Assembly: GCA_031285905.1 (NCBI GenBank) | Contig: JAITVH010000028.1 | Span: 1 to 41,731 of the forward strand | DNA: 41,731 nucleotides | Direction: 5' to 3' | Source of the DNA: Prevotella sp. | GTDB lineage: Bacteria; Bacteroidota; Bacteroidia; Bacteroidales; Dysgonomonadaceae | In this document: positions 23,391 through 34,778 of the stretch, piece by piece | Position numbering within the stretch: position 1 is the stretch's first letter | How the letters are laid out: every line of letters begins with the position of its first letter | The notes under the pieces: generated by a model | Seen by the model: only the letters and a program-made list of their open reading frames with translations | What the model was told of the DNA's origin: nothing | Database searches by the model: none | Position numbers and translations under genes: made by a program

Positions 23391-26300
23391 TTATTCCACT
23401 GCATCAAAATCCACAACCGTTTTCCTTGTTGCTGCGATCCTGTCAAAATCTTCTTTAGTACCAACTACCAGTTTTTCGAATTCACGCTGGCCTGTACCTG
23501 CCGGTAGCAAGTGACCGCAAATCACATTCTCTTTCAATCCTTCCAGTCTGTCAACCTTAGCATTGATGGCTGCATCATTCAGAACTTTTGTTGTTTCCTG
23601 GAATGAAGCTGCAGACATAAAGCTTTGAGTCTGAAGGGCAGCGCGTGTAATTCCTTGAAGTATCTGGTTAGCTGTTGCCGGAACGGCATCACGTACGACA
23701 ACCGGACGAAGGTCTCTACGTCTGAGCATAGAGTTTTCATCCCTTAATTTGCGCGCTGTGACGATTTGCCCAGCCTCAAATACTGCAGAATCTCCTCCAT
23801 CTACAACTACTTTTTTGCCCCATATCCTATCATTTTCTTCCATTACATCGTATTTGTCCAAGACTTGTTGTTCAAGGAAACGGGTATCTCCCGGATCAAC
23901 CACTTCTACTTTACGCATCATTTGACGTACGATTACTTCAAAGTGTTTATCATTGATTTTTACTCCTTGTAAACGATACACATCCTGCACTTCATTTACA
24001 ATGTATTCCTGAACAGCCGTAGGCCCCATGATAGCCAAAATATCGGATGGAGTAATAGCACCATCAGACAGTGGCATACCAGCTCTTACGTAGTCATTTT
24101 CCTGTACTAATATCTGTTTAGACAATGGAACAAGGTATTTCTTTACTTCTCCAAGTTTGGAAGTAACGATCACCTCTCTGTTACCACGCTTGATTTTGCC
24201 GAATGATACTTCTCCATCAATTTCAGATACAACAGCAGGATTAGACGGGTTACGCGCTTCGAATAATTCCGTTACACGAGGAAGTCCCCCTGTGATGTCT
24301 CCGGCTTTACCTACTGCACGAGGTATCTTGACAAGTACATCTCCCGCTTTAAGAGTATCTCCTTCTTCTTTTACGATATGGGAACCTAATGGTAAACTAT
24401 AAGTTTTGATTAATTTCCCTTTCTCGTCAAGAATATGAGCTTCAGGCGCTTTAGTCTTATCACGTGACTCAATAATAATCTTTTCTTTCAGACCGGTCTG
24501 CTCATCTGATTCTACTTTATATGTAATACCTTCCGTTACATTTTCAAACTTGATACGACCTGTAGCTTCTGAAATAATAACTGCGTTGAATGGATCCCAT
24601 TCGCAGATAAGATCACTTTTTTTCACTTTGGCTCCGTCTTTGTAATAAAGCTTAGAACCATAAGGTATATTATGAGTGAGAAGTACAATTTTAGTATTTG
24701 GATCAACTAAACGAAGTTCAACCAGACGGCTTACAACTATTTGTGTTTTTTTGCCTGTTTCATCCACTGAGTCTACTACGCGAAGATCATCGATTTCCAG
24801 GATACCATCATATTTAGCAACAATACTACTTTCGGTAGCTATGTTGGATGCGATACCCCCTACGTGGAATGTACGAAGTGTCAACTGCGTACCCGGTTCA
24901 CCAATAGATTGTGCTGCAATAACACCTACTGCCTCACCTCTCTGAACCATGCGCCCTGTTGCCAGATTACGTCCATAGCATTTAGCACACACACCTTTCT
25001 TCGATTCACATGTCAATACTGAACGTATCTCAACACTTTCGATAGGTGAATTTTGTATAGTATTAGCCGTTGTTTCCGTGATTTCTTCACCAGAATTTAC
25101 TATTATATCCCCTGTCATCGGATGTTGTATATCATGTACAGATACACGACCGAGAATACGTTCGTAAAGAGATGCAACTACTTCTTCATTGTTCTTCAAT
25201 TCTGTACAAACAAGTCCGCGTAATGTACCACAGTCTTCTTCGTTGATGATAACGTCTTGAGATACGTCTACCAGACGACGGGTCAAATATCCGGCATCAG
25301 CTGTTTTCAGGGCGGTATCGGCAAGACCTTTACGCGCACCGTGGGTAGAGATAAAGTACTCAAGCACAGACAATCCTTCTTTAAAGTTGGATAAGATCGG
25401 GTTCTCAATAATCTGAGCCCCTTCTGCTCCACTCTTTTGAGGTTTTGCCATCAATCCACGCATACCTGACAACTGGCGAATTTGTTCTTTCGAACCACGG
25501 GCTCCAGAGTCTAACATCATATAAACAGCATTAAACCCTTGATCATCTTCTGACAATTGTTTCATCAGAATATTCGATAAACGGGAGTTAACGTGTGTCC
25601 ATATATCGATAATCTGGTTATAACGTTCGTTGTAGGTAATGAATCCCATATTATAGTTATTCATTATCTGTTCTACTTCATCATAACCTTCTTTTACCAA
25701 ATCGTCTTTTTCTATCGGAATGATCACATCCTCAAGATTGAATGATAATCCTCCACGGAATGCCATTATATAACCCAGGTCTTTAATATCATCAAGGAAT
25801 TGAGCTGTTCTGGCAACCCCTGCTTCTTTGATTACTTTACCGATGATATCACGCAGTGACTTTTTAGAAAGAACTTCATTGATATAACCAACCTCAATCG
25901 GTGTTTTCTCATTTATGAGAATACGCCCGACAGTGGTTTCTTTCAGTACCTTTACTATCAATCCATATTCATTCAGATCTTTCACATATACTTTTACAAG
26001 TGCATGTATGTCTACCTTACCTTCGTTATATGCAATGATAGCTTCTTCAGGGCCATAGAAAGTCATACCTTCACCTTTGGCTCCTTTACGTACTTTAGTT
26101 ATATAATACAGCCCGAGAACCATGTCCTGAGATGGTACGGTAATAGGCGCACCATTCGCAGGGTTAAGAATATTGTGTGATGCGAGCATCAGCATCTGAG
26201 CTTCAAGGATCGCCTCGTTACCCAAAGGTAAGTGAACAGCCATCTGGTCACCATCGAAGTCGGCATTGAAAGCCGTACATGATAGTGGATGTAACTGAAT

Positions 26301-27674
26301 TGCTTTACCTCCAATCATCTTAGGCTGGAATGCCTGAATACCCAGACGGTGAAGAGTAGGAGCACGGTTAAGTAACACAGGGTGTCCTTTCATCACATGT
26401 TCGAGGATATCCCATACTACCGGTTCCTTGCGGTCTACTATTTTCTTAGCTGATTTTACTGTTTTTACAATTCCCCGTTCAATCAGTTTACGAATGATAA
26501 ACGGTTTGTATAGCTCGGCAGCCATATCTTGAGGGATACCGCATTCGTGCATCTTCAATTCAGGTCCAACGACAATTACCGAACGAGCCGAATAATCGAC
26601 GCGTTTACCTAACAGGTTTTGACGGAAACGTCCTTGTTTACCTTTCAAGCTGTCAGAAAGCGATTTCAACGGACGGTTAGCGTCTGTCTTAACCGCACTT
26701 GATTTACGGGAATTATCGAATAATGAATCTACAGCTTCCTGAAGCATACGTTTTTCGTTACGTAAAATTACTTCCGGAGCTTTAATATCGATCAGTCTTT
26801 TCAGACGATTATTACGAATAATAACACGACGGTATAAGTCATTCAGGTCAGATGTAGCGAAACGCCCTCCATCTAGTGGAACTAACGGACGCAATTCCGG
26901 TGGAATAACAGGAACAATCTTTACGATCATCCATTCAGGCTTATTCTTACCTTTTGATCCGCGGAATGCTTCTACTACCTGAAGTTGCTTTAATGCTTCA
27001 TTCTTACGTTGCTGTGATGTATCAGTACTTGCTTTATGACGAAGGTTATTTGCCAGTGAATCAAGATTGATACGTGAGAGAAGATCATAGACGGCTTCTG
27101 CACCCATTTTAGCAATAAACTTATTAGGGTCGGTATCGTCTAACATCTGATTCTCTTTCGGTAATGTATCTAAGATGTTCAGGTATTCTTCTTCTGTCAG
27201 CAAATCTTTTTCTGCTATGCCTTCTTCCATTGCAATACCCGCCTGGATCACTACATAACGTTCGTAGTAAATGATAGAATCCAGTTTTTTGGTAGGTATC
27301 CCCAACAGGTATCCCATCTTATTAGGTAAAGAACGGAAGTACCATATATGTGCTACCGGAACAACCAGATGTATGTGTCCCGTGCGTTCACGACGAACTT
27401 TTTTCTCAGTTACTTCAACACCGCAACGGTCGCAGACAATACCTTTATAACGAATTCTCTTGTACTTACCGCAATGACATTCATAGTCTTTTACCGGGCC
27501 GAATATCCGCTCGCAGAAAAGTCCGTCACGTTCAGGTTTGTAAGTACGATAATTGATTGTTTCCGGTTTCAAAACCTCCCCGCTCGAAGCTTCAAGAATT
27601 TCTTCAGGTGAAGCAAGGCTCACGGTTATTTTTGAAAAGCTACTCTTTACTTTATTTTCTTTTCTAAAAGCCAT
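23391..27674 (-). CDS. rpoC: RNA polymerase beta' subunit
   Basis: The 1427-residue protein is full length for Bacteroidetes. Visible landmarks are the N-terminal zinc finger (CHCGKY ... CDRCGVE, about residues 66-84), the catalytic [12 protein letters not shown] (about 464-475; three Asp bind Mg2+), the bridge/trigger region with [15 protein letters not shown] and [20 protein letters not shown], and the second zinc site with [13 protein letters not shown]. It forms the polymerase core with the product of rpoB just upstream. The spacer to rpoB is 111 bases and contains palindromic repeats. It ends before a bidirectional terminator and is the last gene of the block. Confidence 0.99.
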   Translation of the reverse strand: MAFRKENKVKSSFSKITVSLASPEEILEASSGEVLKPETINYRTYKPERDGLFCERIFGPVKDYECHCGKYKRIRYKGIVCDRCGVEVTEKKVRRERTGHIHLVVPVAHIWYFRSLPNKMGYLLGIPTKKLDSIIYYERYVVIQAGIAMEEGIAEKDLLTEEEYLNILDTLPKENQMLDDTDPNKFIAKMGAEAVYDLLSRINLDSLANNLRHKASTDTSQQRKNEALKQLQVVEAFRGSKGKNKPEWMIVKIVPVIPPELRPLVPLDGGRFATSDLNDLYRRVIIRNNRLKRLIDIKAPEVILRNEKRMLQEAVDSLFDNSRKSSAVKTDANRPLKSLSDSLKGKQGRFRQNLLGKRVDYSARSVIVVGPELKMHECGIPQDMAAELYKPFIIRKLIERGIVKTVKSAKKIVDRKEPVVWDILEHVMKGHPVLLNRAPTLHRLGIQAFQPKMIGGKAIQLHPLSCTAFNADFDGDQMAVHLPLGNEAILEAQMLMLASHNILNPANGAPITVPSQDMVLGLYYITKVRKGAKGEGMTFYGPEEAIIAYNEGKVDIHALVKVYVKDLNEYGLIVKVLKETTVGRILINEKTPIEVGYINEVLSKKSLRDIIGKVIKEAGVARTAQFLDDIKDLGYIMAFRGGLSFNLEDVIIPIEKDDLVKEGYDEVEQIMNNYNMGFITYNERYNQIIDIWTHVNSRLSNILMKQLSEDDQGFNAVYMMLDSGARGSKEQIRQLSGMRGLMAKPQKSGAEGAQIIENPILSNFKEGLSVLEYFISTHGARKGLADTALKTADAGYLTRRLVDVSQDVIINEEDCGTLRGLVCTELKNNEEVVASLYERILGRVSVHDIQHPMTGDIIVNSGEEITETTANTIQNSPIESVEIRSVLTCESKKGVCAKCYGRNLATGRMVQRGEAVGVIAAQSIGEPGTQLTLRTFHVGGIASNIATESSIVAKYDGILEIDDLRVVDSVDETGKKTQIVVSRLVELRLVDPNTKIVLLTHNIPYGSKLYYKDGAKVKKSDLICEWDPFNAVIISEATGRIKFENVTEGITYKVESDEQTGLKEKIIIESRDKTKAPEAHILDEKGKLIKTYSLPLGSHIVKEEGDTLKAGDVLVKIPRAVGKAGDITGGLPRVTELFEARNPSNPAVVSEIDGEVSFGKIKRGNREVIVTSKLGEVKKYLVPLSKQILVQENDYVRAGMPLSDGAITPSDILAIMGPTAVQEYIVNEVQDVYRLQGVKINDKHFEVIVRQMMRKVEVVDPGDTRFLEQQVLDKYDVMEENDRIWGKKVVVDGGDSAVFEAGQIVTARKLRDENSMLRRRDLRPVVVRDAVPATANQILQGITRAALQTQSFMSAASFQETTKVLNDAAINAKVDRLEGLKENVICGHLLPAGTGQREFEKLVVGTKEDFDRIAATRKTVVDFDAVE

Positions 27675-27698
27675 ATACTTTTCTTTCTTTTAAAGCTG

Positions 27699-27780
27699 AT
27701 AACTATTAGCCGAAGCATATAGTTGTTTATTAGAGTATTTAGAATCCGTTAGCTAATAGTTATAAACTAAAAGCTAACGG
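27699..27780 (-). repeat. Palindromic repeat in the rpoB-rpoC spacer
   Basis: Two stems overlap. ATAACTATTAGC (27699-27710) pairs with GCTAATAGTTAT (27752-27763), and CCGTTAGCT (27746-27754) pairs with AGCTAACGG (27772-27780). They share 27752-27754, so they cannot both be complete. The same vocabulary (GCTATTAGCTGATAGCCGTTAGC) recurs in the repeats near 41273 and 41423. Confidence 0.65.
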
Positions 27781-27785
27781 CTTAT

Positions 27786-30700
27786 TTAATCAAGTGAAAC
27801 ACTTAAGCCTAAGCCACGCATTTCATGAAGAAGCACGTTAAGAGACTCTGGAATACCCGGTTGAGGCATAGGTTCTCCTTTAACAATCGCTTCATATGCC
27901 TTAGAACGTCCGACTACATCGTCCGACTTGATTGTTAATATTTCTCTTAGGATGTGTGCAGCTCCAAATGCTTCCAGTGCCCAAACCTCCATCTCTCCGA
28001 AACGTTGACCTCCAAACTGAGCTTTACCTCCAAGTGGTTGTTGTGTAATCAGCGAGTAAGGTCCAATAGAACGAGCATGCATTTTGTCTTCTACCATGTG
28101 GCCAAGTTTCAGCATATAAATAATACCTACTGTGGCATGCTGGTCAAACTGGTCGCCTGAACCTCCATCGATAAGACGTACTTTACCGTAACGGGGAACA
28201 CCGGCTTTATCTGTCCATTTATCCAGATCTTCCAGACTAGCTCCATCAAAGATAGGAGTAGCAAATTTCACGCCAAGTTCCTTACCTGCCCAACCAAGCA
28301 CAGTTTCAAATATCTGTCCAAGGTTCATACGTGAAGGCACCCCTAATGGGTTCAATACTATATCTACAGGTGTTCCATCCGGTAAGAACGGCATATCTTC
28401 CTGACGGACGATACGAGATACGATCCCTTTGTTACCATGTCGCCCGGCCATCTTATCACCTACCTGTACCTTACGTTTTTTAGCAATATATACTTTTGCT
28501 ATCTGTATGATACCTGATGGTAATTCGTCACCGATAGTAAGGTCGAATCGTTTACGCTTCAATTCGGCGTCCAGTTCCTTATATTTGCGTAGATAATTTA
28601 CTACTATATCACGAATCAAAACGTTCTTATGCTCGTCAGTTGTCCAGTTGCTTACCTGGATTGATTCATAATCGATATTTTCCAGTGCACCTTTTGTAAA
28701 CTTAGTACCTTTAGGTATGATATCGACATTCAGATAATCTTTTACTCCCTGCGATGTTTTGCCCTCAGTCAATACCAATAATTTATTTACCAGTACAGTC
28801 TTCAGTTTAGCCATCTTTTCTTCATATTCCTCATCCAATTTAGGCAACAGAGCTTTGCTAGAAAGTTTTGTCTTTCCTTTCTTAGATGCTTTGGAGAACA
28901 AACTGGTTCCGACAACTACACCCTTTAATGATGGAGAAGCTTTTAATGATGCATCTTTCACATCACCGGCTTTATCACCAAAGATGGCACGAAGCAGTTT
29001 TTCTTCCGGAGAAGGGTCGGATTCTCCTTTAGGAGTAATCTTACCGATCAGGATATCTCCTGGCTGAACACGAGCTCCAATACGGATAATTCCTCTTTCG
29101 TCCAGATCCTTTGTAGCATCTTCACTTACGTTAGGTATATCAGAAGTCAATTCTTCCACCCCACGTTTAGTATCACGTACCTCGAGAGCAAACTCTTCTA
29201 CATGGACGGAAGTGAATATATCTTCACGAACAATACGTTCGTTCAATACAATCGCATCCTCAAAGTTGTACCCTTTCCAAGGCATGAATGCCACTTTCAG
29301 GTTCTTACCGATGGCTAATTCCCCATGTTCGGTAGAATATCCTTCGGTCAATATTTGATCCAGAACTACACGATCACCCTTGCGGCAAATCGGGCGAAGG
29401 TCTATGGTCGTATTCTGGTTCGTCTTCCTGAATTTCGGAATTGTATATGTTTTTATCGCATCATCAAAAGCGACGAATTCTTCGTCTTCTGTGCGATCAT
29501 ATTTAATCTTAACAGTATCAGCATCCACGTATACCACTTCACCAGCACCTTCTGCTACGATCTGGGTACGGGAATCGCGGATCAATTGACCTTCAATTCC
29601 TGTTCCTACAATTGGAGCTTCGGTACGCATCAACGGAACTGCCTGACGCATCATATTCGATCCCATCAATGCACGGTTTGCATCGTCATGTTCCAAAAAC
29701 GGAATTAAAGATGCAGCAATAGAAGCAATCTGCGTAGGTGATACGTCCATCAATTCTATTTCATCCGGTGATACAACAGGATAATCTGCATCCTGACGGG
29801 CTTTTACACGTTTAAGGATAAAAGATCCGTCATCATTCAGCGGAGCATTACCTTGGGCGATGATCCTGTCTTCTTCTTCTTCGGCTGCCAGATAGATTAC
29901 TCCATCGTCGGATAAGTCGACTTTTTTGCCTGATGCTTTACGGTAAGGAGTTTCTATAAATCCAAGATCATTGATCTTTGCATATACACAAAGAGAAGAT
30001 ATAAGACCAATATTAGGCCCTTCCGGTGTCTCAATCGGACAGAGGCGCCCATAGTGCGTATAGTGAACGTCACGAACTTCGAACCCTGCTCTTTCGCGGG
30101 AAAGACCACCTGGCCCCAGTGCAGACATACGGCGCTTGTGAGTAATCTCTGCCAGAGGATTGGTTTGATCCATGAACTGAGACAAGGCATTTGTACCAAA
30201 GAAAGTATTAACTACCGATGAAATAGTTTTAGCATTAATCAAATCAATAGGTGTAAATACTTCGTTATCGCGGACATTCATACGTTCGCGGATGATACGG
30301 GCCATACGGTTTAGACCTACTCCAAACTGGTTATAAAGTTGCTCTCCTACTGTACGTACACGACGGTTGCTCAAGTGGTCGATATCATCTACTATCGCTT
30401 TTGAGTTTATCAACTCAATCAGGTATTTGATGATTTCGATCATGTCTTCTTTTGTCAAGACACGTATATCAGTACTGGTAGAAAGTCCAAGTTTTTTGTT
30501 CAGTCTGTAACGTCCTACTTCGCCAAGATCGTAACGTTTTTCGGAAAAGAACAAGTTATTGATAACTTCACGCGCACTGGTGTCATCAGCAGGTTCTGCA
30601 CTACGCAATTGCCTGTATATATGACGAACGGCGTCTATCTCCGAGTTACTTGGGTCTTTTTGAAGTGTATTATAGATAATCGCAAAATCAGACAACTGGT

Positions 30701-31598
30701 GCGTCTCTTTGTGTAAAAGGATAGCAGAAGTTCCTGACTCAAGGATCAGATCAAGATGTTCTTTGTCGAGAACCGTTTCACGTTCAAGAATAACCTCATT
30801 ACGTTCTATGGAGGTTACTTCACCGGTGTCTTCATCTACAAAGTCTTCCATCCAGGATCTTAGTATCCTTGCAGCAAGTTTGCGTCCCAGCGCTTTCTTT
30901 ATATTTTGTTTTGTAACTTTTATTTCCTCAGCCAGATCGAAAATTTCGAGGATATCCCTGTCACTTTCGAACCCGATAGCCCTGAGCAATGTAGTTACTG
31001 GTAGTTTTTTCTTACGGTCGATGTATGCATACATAACATTGTTGATGTCTGTAGCAAATTCAATCCAGGAACCTTTGAATGGTATGATACGTGCCGAATA
31101 AAGCTTTGTGCCATTTGCATGCATGGTTTGTCCGAAAAATACGCCCGGAGAACGGTGTAATTGGGAAACTACAACACGCTCGGCTCCGTTGATAACAAAC
31201 GTACACTTATCGGTCATATATGGTATCAGTCCGAGGTATACATCCTGAATAACTGTATCAAAATCTTCATGGTCTGGATCTGTGCAATAAAGCTTTAGCT
31301 TTGCTTTGAGAGGAACACTGTAAGTGAGTCCTCGTTCGATGCACTCTTCTATTGTATAGCGAGGAGGATCGATAAAGTAGTCTAGAAACTCTAATACAAA
31401 GTTGTTTCGTGTGTCGGCTATAGGAAAGTTTTCGGCGAAAACTTTATATAGGCCTTCATTTTTCCTTTTCTCAGGAGGAGTATCAAGTTGAAGAAAGTCG
31501 CGGAATGACTTTAACTGCACTTCAAGAAAATCCGGATACGGAAGTGGGTTCTTGATAGAAGCAAAATTTACTCTTTGATTTGTATTTGTTGAAGACAT
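27786..31598 (-). CDS. rpoB: RNA polymerase beta subunit
   Basis: The 1270-residue protein is the usual Bacteroidetes length. The rifampicin pocket reads [19 protein letters not shown] and then [20 protein letters not shown] (about residues 465-515), with the wild-type Asp, His and Ser at the classic resistance positions. Downstream landmarks include [29 protein letters not shown] (catalytic-centre loop) and the C-terminal [15 protein letters not shown]. It is the core polymerase subunit. It lies 102 bases after rplL, and an attenuator-type hairpin stands in that gap, which fits partial read-through from the ribosomal protein genes. Confidence 0.99.
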   Translation of the reverse strand: MSSTNTNQRVNFASIKNPLPYPDFLEVQLKSFRDFLQLDTPPEKRKNEGLYKVFAENFPIADTRNNFVLEFLDYFIDPPRYTIEECIERGLTYSVPLKAKLKLYCTDPDHEDFDTVIQDVYLGLIPYMTDKCTFVINGAERVVVSQLHRSPGVFFGQTMHANGTKLYSARIIPFKGSWIEFATDINNVMYAYIDRKKKLPVTTLLRAIGFESDRDILEIFDLAEEIKVTKQNIKKALGRKLAARILRSWMEDFVDEDTGEVTSIERNEVILERETVLDKEHLDLILESGTSAILLHKETHQLSDFAIIYNTLQKDPSNSEIDAVRHIYRQLRSAEPADDTSAREVINNLFFSEKRYDLGEVGRYRLNKKLGLSTSTDIRVLTKEDMIEIIKYLIELINSKAIVDDIDHLSNRRVRTVGEQLYNQFGVGLNRMARIIRERMNVRDNEVFTPIDLINAKTISSVVNTFFGTNALSQFMDQTNPLAEITHKRRMSALGPGGLSRERAGFEVRDVHYTHYGRLCPIETPEGPNIGLISSLCVYAKINDLGFIETPYRKASGKKVDLSDDGVIYLAAEEEEDRIIAQGNAPLNDDGSFILKRVKARQDADYPVVSPDEIELMDVSPTQIASIAASLIPFLEHDDANRALMGSNMMRQAVPLMRTEAPIVGTGIEGQLIRDSRTQIVAEGAGEVVYVDADTVKIKYDRTEDEEFVAFDDAIKTYTIPKFRKTNQNTTIDLRPICRKGDRVVLDQILTEGYSTEHGELAIGKNLKVAFMPWKGYNFEDAIVLNERIVREDIFTSVHVEEFALEVRDTKRGVEELTSDIPNVSEDATKDLDERGIIRIGARVQPGDILIGKITPKGESDPSPEEKLLRAIFGDKAGDVKDASLKASPSLKGVVVGTSLFSKASKKGKTKLSSKALLPKLDEEYEEKMAKLKTVLVNKLLVLTEGKTSQGVKDYLNVDIIPKGTKFTKGALENIDYESIQVSNWTTDEHKNVLIRDIVVNYLRKYKELDAELKRKRFDLTIGDELPSGIIQIAKVYIAKKRKVQVGDKMAGRHGNKGIVSRIVRQEDMPFLPDGTPVDIVLNPLGVPSRMNLGQIFETVLGWAGKELGVKFATPIFDGASLEDLDKWTDKAGVPRYGKVRLIDGGSGDQFDQHATVGIIYMLKLGHMVEDKMHARSIGPYSLITQQPLGGKAQFGGQRFGEMEVWALEAFGAAHILREILTIKSDDVVGRSKAYEAIVKGEPMPQPGIPESLNVLLHEMRGLGLSVSLD

Positions 31599-31636
31599 TG
31601 GGATAACCTTTTTTTTGAACTTATTATTTTTGACGC

Positions 31637-31674
31637 AAAAAGGTTAAGAACCTTTTTGTCAAAGGTTCCTAACC
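31637..31674 (-). terminator. Attenuator between rplL and rpoB
   Basis: On the minus strand GGTTAGGAACCT (31663-31674) pairs with AGGTTCTTAACC (31642-31653) with one G-U, and five T residues follow (31637-31641). A terminator at this point would lower rpoBC expression relative to L10/L12, as known for the equivalent E. coli gap. Confidence 0.8.
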
Positions 31675-31699
31675 AAATATCCTTTCTCAGGACTTATCT

Positions 31700-32074
31700 T
31701 TACTTAAGTTCAATTTCAGCTCCTACTTCTTCTAGTTGTTTTTTCAATGCATCTGCCTCATCTTTTGTTACTCCTTTTTTCAGTTCACCAGGAGCAGCAT
31801 CCACTAGATCTTTCGCCTCTTTCAAACCAAGTCCTGTAAGTTCTTTTACAGCTTTAACAACTTGCAATTTGTTAGCACCAGCTGATTTAAGAATCACATC
31901 AAAAGATGTTTTTTCTTCTACTGCCTCAGCAGCAGCGGCTGGTCCTGCAGCAACTGCAACTGCAGCAGCAGCTGGTTCAATACCATATTCAGTTTTTAGA
32001 ATTTCAGCTAATTCGCTTACTTCTTTTACCGTTAAGTTTACTAGTTGTTCTGCAATAGCTTTTATATCTGCCAT
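31700..32074 (-). CDS. rplL: Ribosomal protein bL12 (L7/L12)
   Basis: The 124-residue stalk protein has an N-terminal dimerisation helix region ([20 protein letters not shown]) and an Ala-rich hinge ([20 protein letters not shown]). The globular C-terminal domain carries [20 protein letters not shown], which recruits translation factors. It follows rplJ by 44 bases, as expected for the L10-L12 pair that forms the stalk. It is intact. Confidence 0.98.
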   Translation of the reverse strand: MADIKAIAEQLVNLTVKEVSELAEILKTEYGIEPAAAAVAVAAGPAAAAEAVEEKTSFDVILKSAGANKLQVVKAVKELTGLGLKEAKDLVDAAPGELKKGVTKDEADALKKQLEEVGAEIELK

Positions 32075-32118
32075 TTCTGTATAAATTAAATTGTTATTGA
32101 TTCTTTTTGATTAATTAA

Positions 32119-32631
32119 TTATCTCTTTGATAGAGTCTCCAATACACCATGAATTGTATTTCCTCCCGATTGAAGGGCTGAGATAACATTCTTGGCAGGA
32201 GATTGAAGCAACATAATAACATCTCCGATAAGCTCGTTCTTGCTCTTGATATTTTCAAGGGCTGTCAGGTTTTCTGCTCCTACATAGAAGCCTTCCTGTA
32301 CATAAGCCGCTTTAAGAGACGGTATGCCTTCTTTCTTGTATTTAGCTATTAATTTAGCCGGAGCGTTAGCTGTATTGGAAAACATGATAGCTGTGTTTCC
32401 TTTCAAGGCTGCATTAAGCTCTGAATAGTCACCATCTAACGATTCCAATGCTTTTTGCAACAATGTGTTTTTAACGACCATCAACTTGATTTCCTGCTTA
32501 GCACACTCTCTTCTCAATTCGCTTGTTTTTGCTGAATTAAGGGTAGCGATATCTGTAAGGTAGAAATGCTCGTAGCCTTTGATCGTTGCAGCTATCGTTT
32601 CTATGATAGTACCTTTATCTTCCTTTCTCAT
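32119..32631 (-). CDS. rplJ: Ribosomal protein uL10
   Basis: The 170-residue protein anchors the L12 stalk on the large subunit. The N-terminal rRNA-binding domain has IAATIKGYEHFYLTDIATLN, and LMVVKNTLLQKALE follows. The C-terminal helix that binds L12 dimers ends ISALQSGGNTIHGVLETLSK. It is followed by rplL and preceded by rplA with a 19-base gap, so it is in the same transcript. In other bacteria L10-L12 represses its own mRNA; I could not identify the leader here. Confidence 0.97.
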   Translation of the reverse strand: MRKEDKGTIIETIAATIKGYEHFYLTDIATLNSAKTSELRRECAKQEIKLMVVKNTLLQKALESLDGDYSELNAALKGNTAIMFSNTANAPAKLIAKYKKEGIPSLKAAYVQEGFYVGAENLTALENIKSKNELIGDVIMLLQSPAKNVISALQSGGNTIHGVLETLSKR

Positions 32632-32650
32632 AATTCCAGTCTTTTTTCGA

Positions 32651-33346
32651 TTAGTTTTCTACTGATTTAGGATCAATCTTGATTCCCGGACTCATAGTAC
32701 TCGAAATAGCGATACTCTTCACATAAGTTCCTTTAGCAGCTGTTGGTTTCAGTTTGATAAGCATATTGATAAATTCTTTCGCATTATCTCTGATTTGCTC
32801 AGGAGAGAATGTAACTTTACCTACTGAAGCATGTATAATACCGGCTTTATCAACTTTGAAGTCAATCTTACCCGATTTTACTTCCTGTACGGCTTTTGCT
32901 ACGTCTACAGTAACTGTTCCGCTCTTAGGGTTAGGCATTAATCCGCGAGGCCCTAAAATACGTCCTAAAGCACCAACTTTACCCATGATGGCAGGTTGAG
33001 TGATAATCACGTCAACATCAGTCCATCCACCTTTTATTTTTTCGATATATTCATCCAGTCCTACATAGTCTGCTCCAGCTTCTTTAGCTGCAGTTTCTGC
33101 ATCCGGAGAACATAATACCAAAACTCTTACTTGTTTTCCTGTTCCATGAGGCAGAGATACTACACCTCTCACCATCTGGTTAGCTTTACGTGGGTCTACA
33201 CCTAAGCGCACATCCAAATCGACAGAAGCTTCGAATTTGGTTGTTGTAATCTCTTTTACAAGAGCTGATGCTTCAGTTAGTGTATATAATTTCCCTGCTT
33301 CAATCTTGCTGAAAGCTAACTTTTGATTTTTTGTAAGTTTACCCAT
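32651..33346 (-). CDS. rplA: Ribosomal protein uL1
   Basis: The 231-residue protein binds 23S rRNA at the exit-site stalk. Typical sequences are [20 protein letters not shown] and [13 protein letters not shown], then [16 protein letters not shown] and a C-terminal [13 protein letters not shown]. It lies between rplK (19-base gap) and rplJ in the conserved order. L1 is often an autogenous repressor of its operon, but no leader site was identified here. Confidence 0.98.
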   Translation of the reverse strand: MGKLTKNQKLAFSKIEAGKLYTLTEASALVKEITTTKFEASVDLDVRLGVDPRKANQMVRGVVSLPHGTGKQVRVLVLCSPDAETAAKEAGADYVGLDEYIEKIKGGWTDVDVIITQPAIMGKVGALGRILGPRGLMPNPKSGTVTVDVAKAVQEVKSGKIDFKVDKAGIIHASVGKVTFSPEQIRDNAKEFINMLIKLKPTAAKGTYVKSIAISSTMSPGIKIDPKSVEN

Positions 33347-33365
33347 TTCTGAATTGAAGTTTTAA

Positions 33366-33809
33366 TTAATTATTTTCAGGGAAAGCACCTTTTACGGTAA
33401 TACCCATACTTCTTGCTGTACCAGCAACCATTTTCATGGCTGATTCTATAGTAAAACAGTTCAAGTCAACCATTTTATCCTCGGCAATAGCTTTTACCTG
33501 ATCCCAGGTAATTTCAGCTACTTTCTTACGATTTGGTTCGGCCGATCCACTTTTTTGTTTAGCTGCTTCAAGCAATTGAATAGCTACCGGTGGTTGTTTT
33601 ACAATAAAATCGAAAGACTTATCAGCATAGTAAGTAATCACAACCGGTAATATTTTACCTGCCTTGTCTTGAGTTCTGGCATTAAATTGCTTACAGAAAT
33701 CCATAATGTTGATCCCTTTAGAACCTAGAGCAGGACCTACGGGAGGAGATGGATTTGCTGCACCGCCTTTAATTTGTAACTTTAATTGTCCAGCAATTTC
33801 TTTAGCCAT
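33366..33809 (-). CDS. rplK: Ribosomal protein uL11
   Basis: The 147-residue protein of the GTPase-associated centre begins [20 protein letters not shown]. It has [20 protein letters not shown] (proline-rich N-terminal domain near the thiopeptide site) and a C-terminal rRNA-binding domain ending in [12 protein letters not shown]. It follows nusG by 67 bases on the same strand. Confidence 0.98.
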   Translation of the reverse strand: MAKEIAGQLKLQIKGGAANPSPPVGPALGSKGINIMDFCKQFNARTQDKAGKILPVVITYYADKSFDFIVKQPPVAIQLLEAAKQKSGSAEPNRKKVAEITWDQVKAIAEDKMVDLNCFTIESAMKMVAGTARSMGITVKGAFPENN

Positions 33810-33876
33810 TTCTGTTTTTAATTTTTAGTTTTGATTAAAACTTGAGATTTGAACACCAGGAGTGCGTAACCAATCC

Positions 33877-34422
33877 TTATTGCTCTTTTTCAACTTGCAT
33901 GTAATTCAATTCGAGCGGTGTTCCACGTCCGAATATCTTTACCATTACTTTCAGTTTCTTTTTTTCGGTATTTACCTCTTCAATAACTCCGGAGAAGCCA
34001 GAGAAAGGGCCGTTAGTAACTTTAACGTTTTCTCCTACGAAGTATTGAACATCCATTCCCACTTCCTGCTCATCCAGTTCATCCATTGTACCCAGTATCC
34101 TGTTCACCTCTGCCTGACTTAAGGGTTGAGGGTTAGTGGTGTTGGGTAAAAATCCGGCAACATAGTTAATGTTGCGGAGTTCATGAATAACTTCACCTAT
34201 CAGGGCAGCCTCAATCAATATATAACCGGGAAGGTAAGCCTTTTCTTTCAGGACTTTCTTACCGTTACGCATGATGTAAGTCTTTTCGGTAGGAATAAGA
34301 ACTTGAGATATATACTTTCCTAGGTCAGTTTTTTTAATCTCAGACTCAAGATATTCTTTGACTTTATTTTCTTTTCCACTAACAGCACGCAATACGTACC
34401 ATTTTTTTTCGATTTCAGTCAT
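33877..34422 (-). CDS. nusG: Transcription termination/antitermination factor NusG
   Basis: The 181-residue protein has an NGN domain (KKWYVLRAVSGKENKVKEYL at the start, LPGYILIEA) that binds the RNA polymerase clamp. A C-terminal KOW domain (VGENVKVTNGPFSGFSGVIE) contacts ribosomal S10 or Rho. It lies between secE (21-base gap) and rplK, the normal arrangement. Confidence 0.98.
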   Translation of the reverse strand: MTEIEKKWYVLRAVSGKENKVKEYLESEIKKTDLGKYISQVLIPTEKTYIMRNGKKVLKEKAYLPGYILIEAALIGEVIHELRNINYVAGFLPNTTNPQPLSQAEVNRILGTMDELDEQEVGMDVQYFVGENVKVTNGPFSGFSGVIEEVNTEKKKLKVMVKIFGRGTPLELNYMQVEKEQ

Positions 34423-34443
34423 AACTTCTGACGAGATTTACTT

Positions 34444-34638
34444 TTAGTTTAACAGACCGTAGAAAACTTTGACCAGATTCTCAAATACAGTATCAACACC
34501 CCAGACTACCAATGCCATTATTATGGAAGCAATCATGACAATGACAGCACTGCTGGTTAATTCTGTACGAGAAGGCCATGAAACCTTATATACAAGTTCG
34601 TTATAAGAATCTTTAATGTAATTTACTATCTTTTTCAT
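34444..34638 (-). CDS. secE: Preprotein translocase subunit SecE
   Basis: The 64-residue protein has the short SecE form. An amphipathic N-terminal helix (NYIKDSYNELVYKVSWPSRT, with the conserved VSWPS) is followed by one membrane helix (SAVIVMIASIIMALVVWGVD). It clamps SecY in the inner membrane. I start at ATG 34638; a longer frame from 34686 would run through the tRNA-Trp gene and is not real. The tRNA ends 18 bases upstream. Confidence 0.97.
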   Translation of the reverse strand: MKKIVNYIKDSYNELVYKVSWPSRTELTSSAVIVMIASIIMALVVWGVDTVFENLVKVFYGLLN

Positions 34639-34656
34639 TACTCTTTTTGAGTTTTG

Positions 34657-34728
34657 CACGGGCGGAGAGATTCGAACTCCCGACATTTGGTTTTGGAGAC
34701 CAACGCTCTACCACTGAACTACGCCCGT
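34657..34728 (-). tRNA. tRNA-Trp (anticodon CCA)
   Basis: The acceptor ACGGGCG/CGCCCGT pairs perfectly. The D stem is GTTC/GAGC with one G-U, and the anticodon stem TTGGT/ACCAA encloses CTCCAAA, so the anticodon is CCA. The T arm is GGGAG/CTCTC around TTCGAAT, and the discriminator is G. It lies between tuf and secE, the standard Bacteroidales position. Confidence 0.95.
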
Positions 34729-34733
34729 AATTT

Positions 34734-34764
34734 AAAGCCGGCTATATTGCAAGCCGACTTTTTT
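34734..34764. terminator. Hairpin between tuf and tRNA-Trp
   Basis: GCCGGCT (34737-34743) pairs with AGCCGAC (34752-34758) with one G-U. The T tract (34759-34764) follows on the plus strand, opposite to tuf transcription. On the minus strand it is therefore more likely a partial terminator or a processing signal before the tRNA. Confidence 0.45.
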
Positions 34765-34778
34765 ATGTATATTGAATA

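Noticed and set aside
31656-32084. 142-codon frame antisense to rplL, and similar long antisense frames in rpoB (for example 30709-31101)
   Set aside because: They mirror the strong codon bias of highly expressed genes on the other strand; no start context or homology supports them.
34444-34686. Longer secE frame beginning at 34686
   Set aside because: The extension is a translation of the tRNA-Trp gene.
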